This document shows positions 6,146 through 7,051 of a stretch of 7,051 nucleotides of DNA, in pieces (the stretch's first letter is position 1; each line of letters starts with the position of its first letter). The notes under the pieces were generated by a model. That model was not told where the DNA came from and did no database searches. It worked only from the letters and a program-made list of their open reading frames with translations. The translations under genes and the position numbers were made by a program. The DNA is from Deltaproteobacteria bacterium (GTDB taxonomy: Bacteria > Desulfobacterota > Desulfobacteria > Desulfobacterales > SURF-15), in NCBI GenBank assembly GCA_024644775.1, contig JAHEHB010000295.1, forward strand, positions 1-7,051, in the 5' to 3' direction.

Positions 6146-7051
6146 TTATATCCAAACAGCACCGGTGTCTGCACCGCCGACCGTATTACGATACGCCGCA
6201 AGCATTCCGGGTGCTGGGTGATCCGGCCGATTCACTCCTTTCCGTTGTCTGCTGCGAAGTGCATCTTCGGAAATTAGCAATTGAATCCGGTTTTCAGGAA
6301 CATTAATTTCAATCTCATCGCCATCTTGAACCAAGGCAATCGGTCCTCCATCCCAAGCTTCCGGACATACATGACCCACGCACGGTCCTCTCGTCGCACC
6401 GGAAAATCGGCCGTCGGTGACCATGGAAACGGATGTATGCAGCCCCATGCCCACCAGCATGGCCGCTGGAATCGAAAGTTCTCTCATTCCGGGTCCGCCC
6501 TTGGGTCCTTCGTATCGAACAACCAGCACAGATCCAGGGGTCACTTCCTTGTCCAAAAGAAATTGCCTCACATCTTCTTCCGAGTCAAATACGTAGGCAG
6601 GCCCTTTGTGAACCAGCATTTTCGGATCCACACCACTTTTCTTTACCACCGCGCCTTTGGGTGCCAGGTTCCCTGTTAAAATTGAAAAACATCCATCCAA
6701 CGATAACGGATCGGATGCCGATCTTATGATTTGCCCATCCGGATTGATGGCGGATTCGATGGCCTCACCGAGGGATCTTCCCATGGCAGCTAATGGCAAA
6801 TCCGGATTGAGATATTCGGCAATTGCCTTTAGCACGGTCGGCACGCCACCCACTTCATGAAGGTCGTTCAGATTAAAATCAGAGGACGGTTTGTACTTAC
6901 CCACAAGCGGCACGGATGCCTGAATACGATCAAATTCTTTCAAGTCCAAGTGAACGTTCATTAGCGAAGCACACGCCATCAAATGAAGTACTGCATTGGT
7001 AGAGCCGCCGGAGGCAGAGATGAACTTAATCCCGTTTTCAAGACTTGCTTG
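6146..7051 (-). CDS. ilvD: Dihydroxy-acid dehydratase, C-terminal 301 codons (N-terminus beyond right edge)
   Basis: The minus-strand frame is open from the right edge to a TAA at 6148-6146. The TTG near 6982 is only an internal leucine codon; the protein continues upstream through [15 protein letters not shown], a classic IlvD segment. Further IlvD/Edd signatures, numbered from the first visible residue, are [11 protein letters not shown] (127-137), [14 protein letters not shown] (179-192), [20 protein letters not shown] (212-231), whose serine 217 sits at the position proposed as catalytic base, and [15 protein letters not shown]. IlvD dehydrates 2,3-dihydroxy-isovalerate and 2,3-dihydroxy-3-methylvalerate to the 2-keto acids of valine and isoleucine synthesis, using an Fe-S cluster whose cysteines would be in the missing part. 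A sugar-acid dehydratase of the same family is less likely. It is convergent with tRNA-Arg; no clear terminator of its own is visible. Confidence 0.9.
   Translation of the reverse strand, partial: QASLENGIKFISASGGSTNAVLHLMACASLMNVHLDLKEFDRIQASVPLVGKYKPSSDFNLNDLHEVGGVPTVLKAIAEYLNPDLPLAAMGRSLGEAIESAINPDGQIIRSASDPLSLDGCFSILTGNLAPKGAVVKKSGVDPKMLVHKGPAYVFDSEEDVRQFLLDKEVTPGSVLVVRYEGPKGGPGMRELSIPAAMLVGMGLHTSVSMVTDGRFSGATRGPCVGHVCPEAWDGGPIALVQDGDEIEINVPENRIQLLISEDALRSRQRKGVNRPDHPAPGMLAAYRNTVGGADTGAVWI

Noticed and set aside
6126..6147. Possible intrinsic terminator of ilvD on the minus strand: AAGG, eight T, CCTT, then G and five T, overlapping the stop codon.
   Set aside because: The stem is only 4 bp around an 8-nt T loop, too weak to call.
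6980..6982. TTG as a start of a short ilvD-like gene.
   Set aside because: The frame stays open to the right edge and encodes the conserved [12 protein letters not shown] segment upstream, so the TTG is an internal leucine codon.

Overview
The window looks like chromosomal core DNA from a Gram-negative bacterium of moderate GC content, probably a deltaproteobacterium in the broad sense (Desulfobacterota, Desulfobacterales-like). I infer this from two putative lipoproteins, an RpoH-type sigma factor, a Mut7-C RNase protein and an ATP-grasp protein lying together. No transposase, integrase, CRISPR array, rRNA or phage gene is visible. Every protein gene is on the minus strand; the only plus-strand gene is one tRNA.

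The main block, read right to left on the minus strand from 5851 to position 1, holds six genes: an RpoH/sigma-32-like sigma factor (4880-5851), a TPR lipoprotein of about 15 repeats (3097-4827), a LolB-like lipoprotein (2317-3090), a Mut7-C RNase-domain/zinc-ribbon protein (1843-2307), a RimK-like ATP-grasp ligase (1055-1840), and a dGTPase-family HD phosphohydrolase cut by the left edge (1-1068). The gaps are 52, 6, 9, 2 and -14 bp, so the block is probably one transcript with translational coupling between the later genes. A stress-type sigma factor at the head, envelope lipoproteins in the middle and nucleotide/RNA-acting enzymes at the end suggest that envelope maintenance and nucleic-acid housekeeping are co-expressed. 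That functional link is inference.

To the right, a short divergent spacer (5852-5937) separates the sigma factor from a plus-strand tRNA-Arg(UCU) gene (5938-6014). The tRNA is followed at once by a strong intrinsic terminator (6023-6053). Beyond it, convergent on the minus strand, is the C-terminal 301 codons of a dihydroxy-acid dehydratase (ilvD), whose N-terminus lies past the right edge.

I found no clear new defence system or mobile system. The points most worth following up are the ATP-grasp ligase of unknown substrate that overlaps the dGTPase gene, the candidate LolB next to the TPR lipoprotein, and the start site and divergent metal-site region of the dGTPase.
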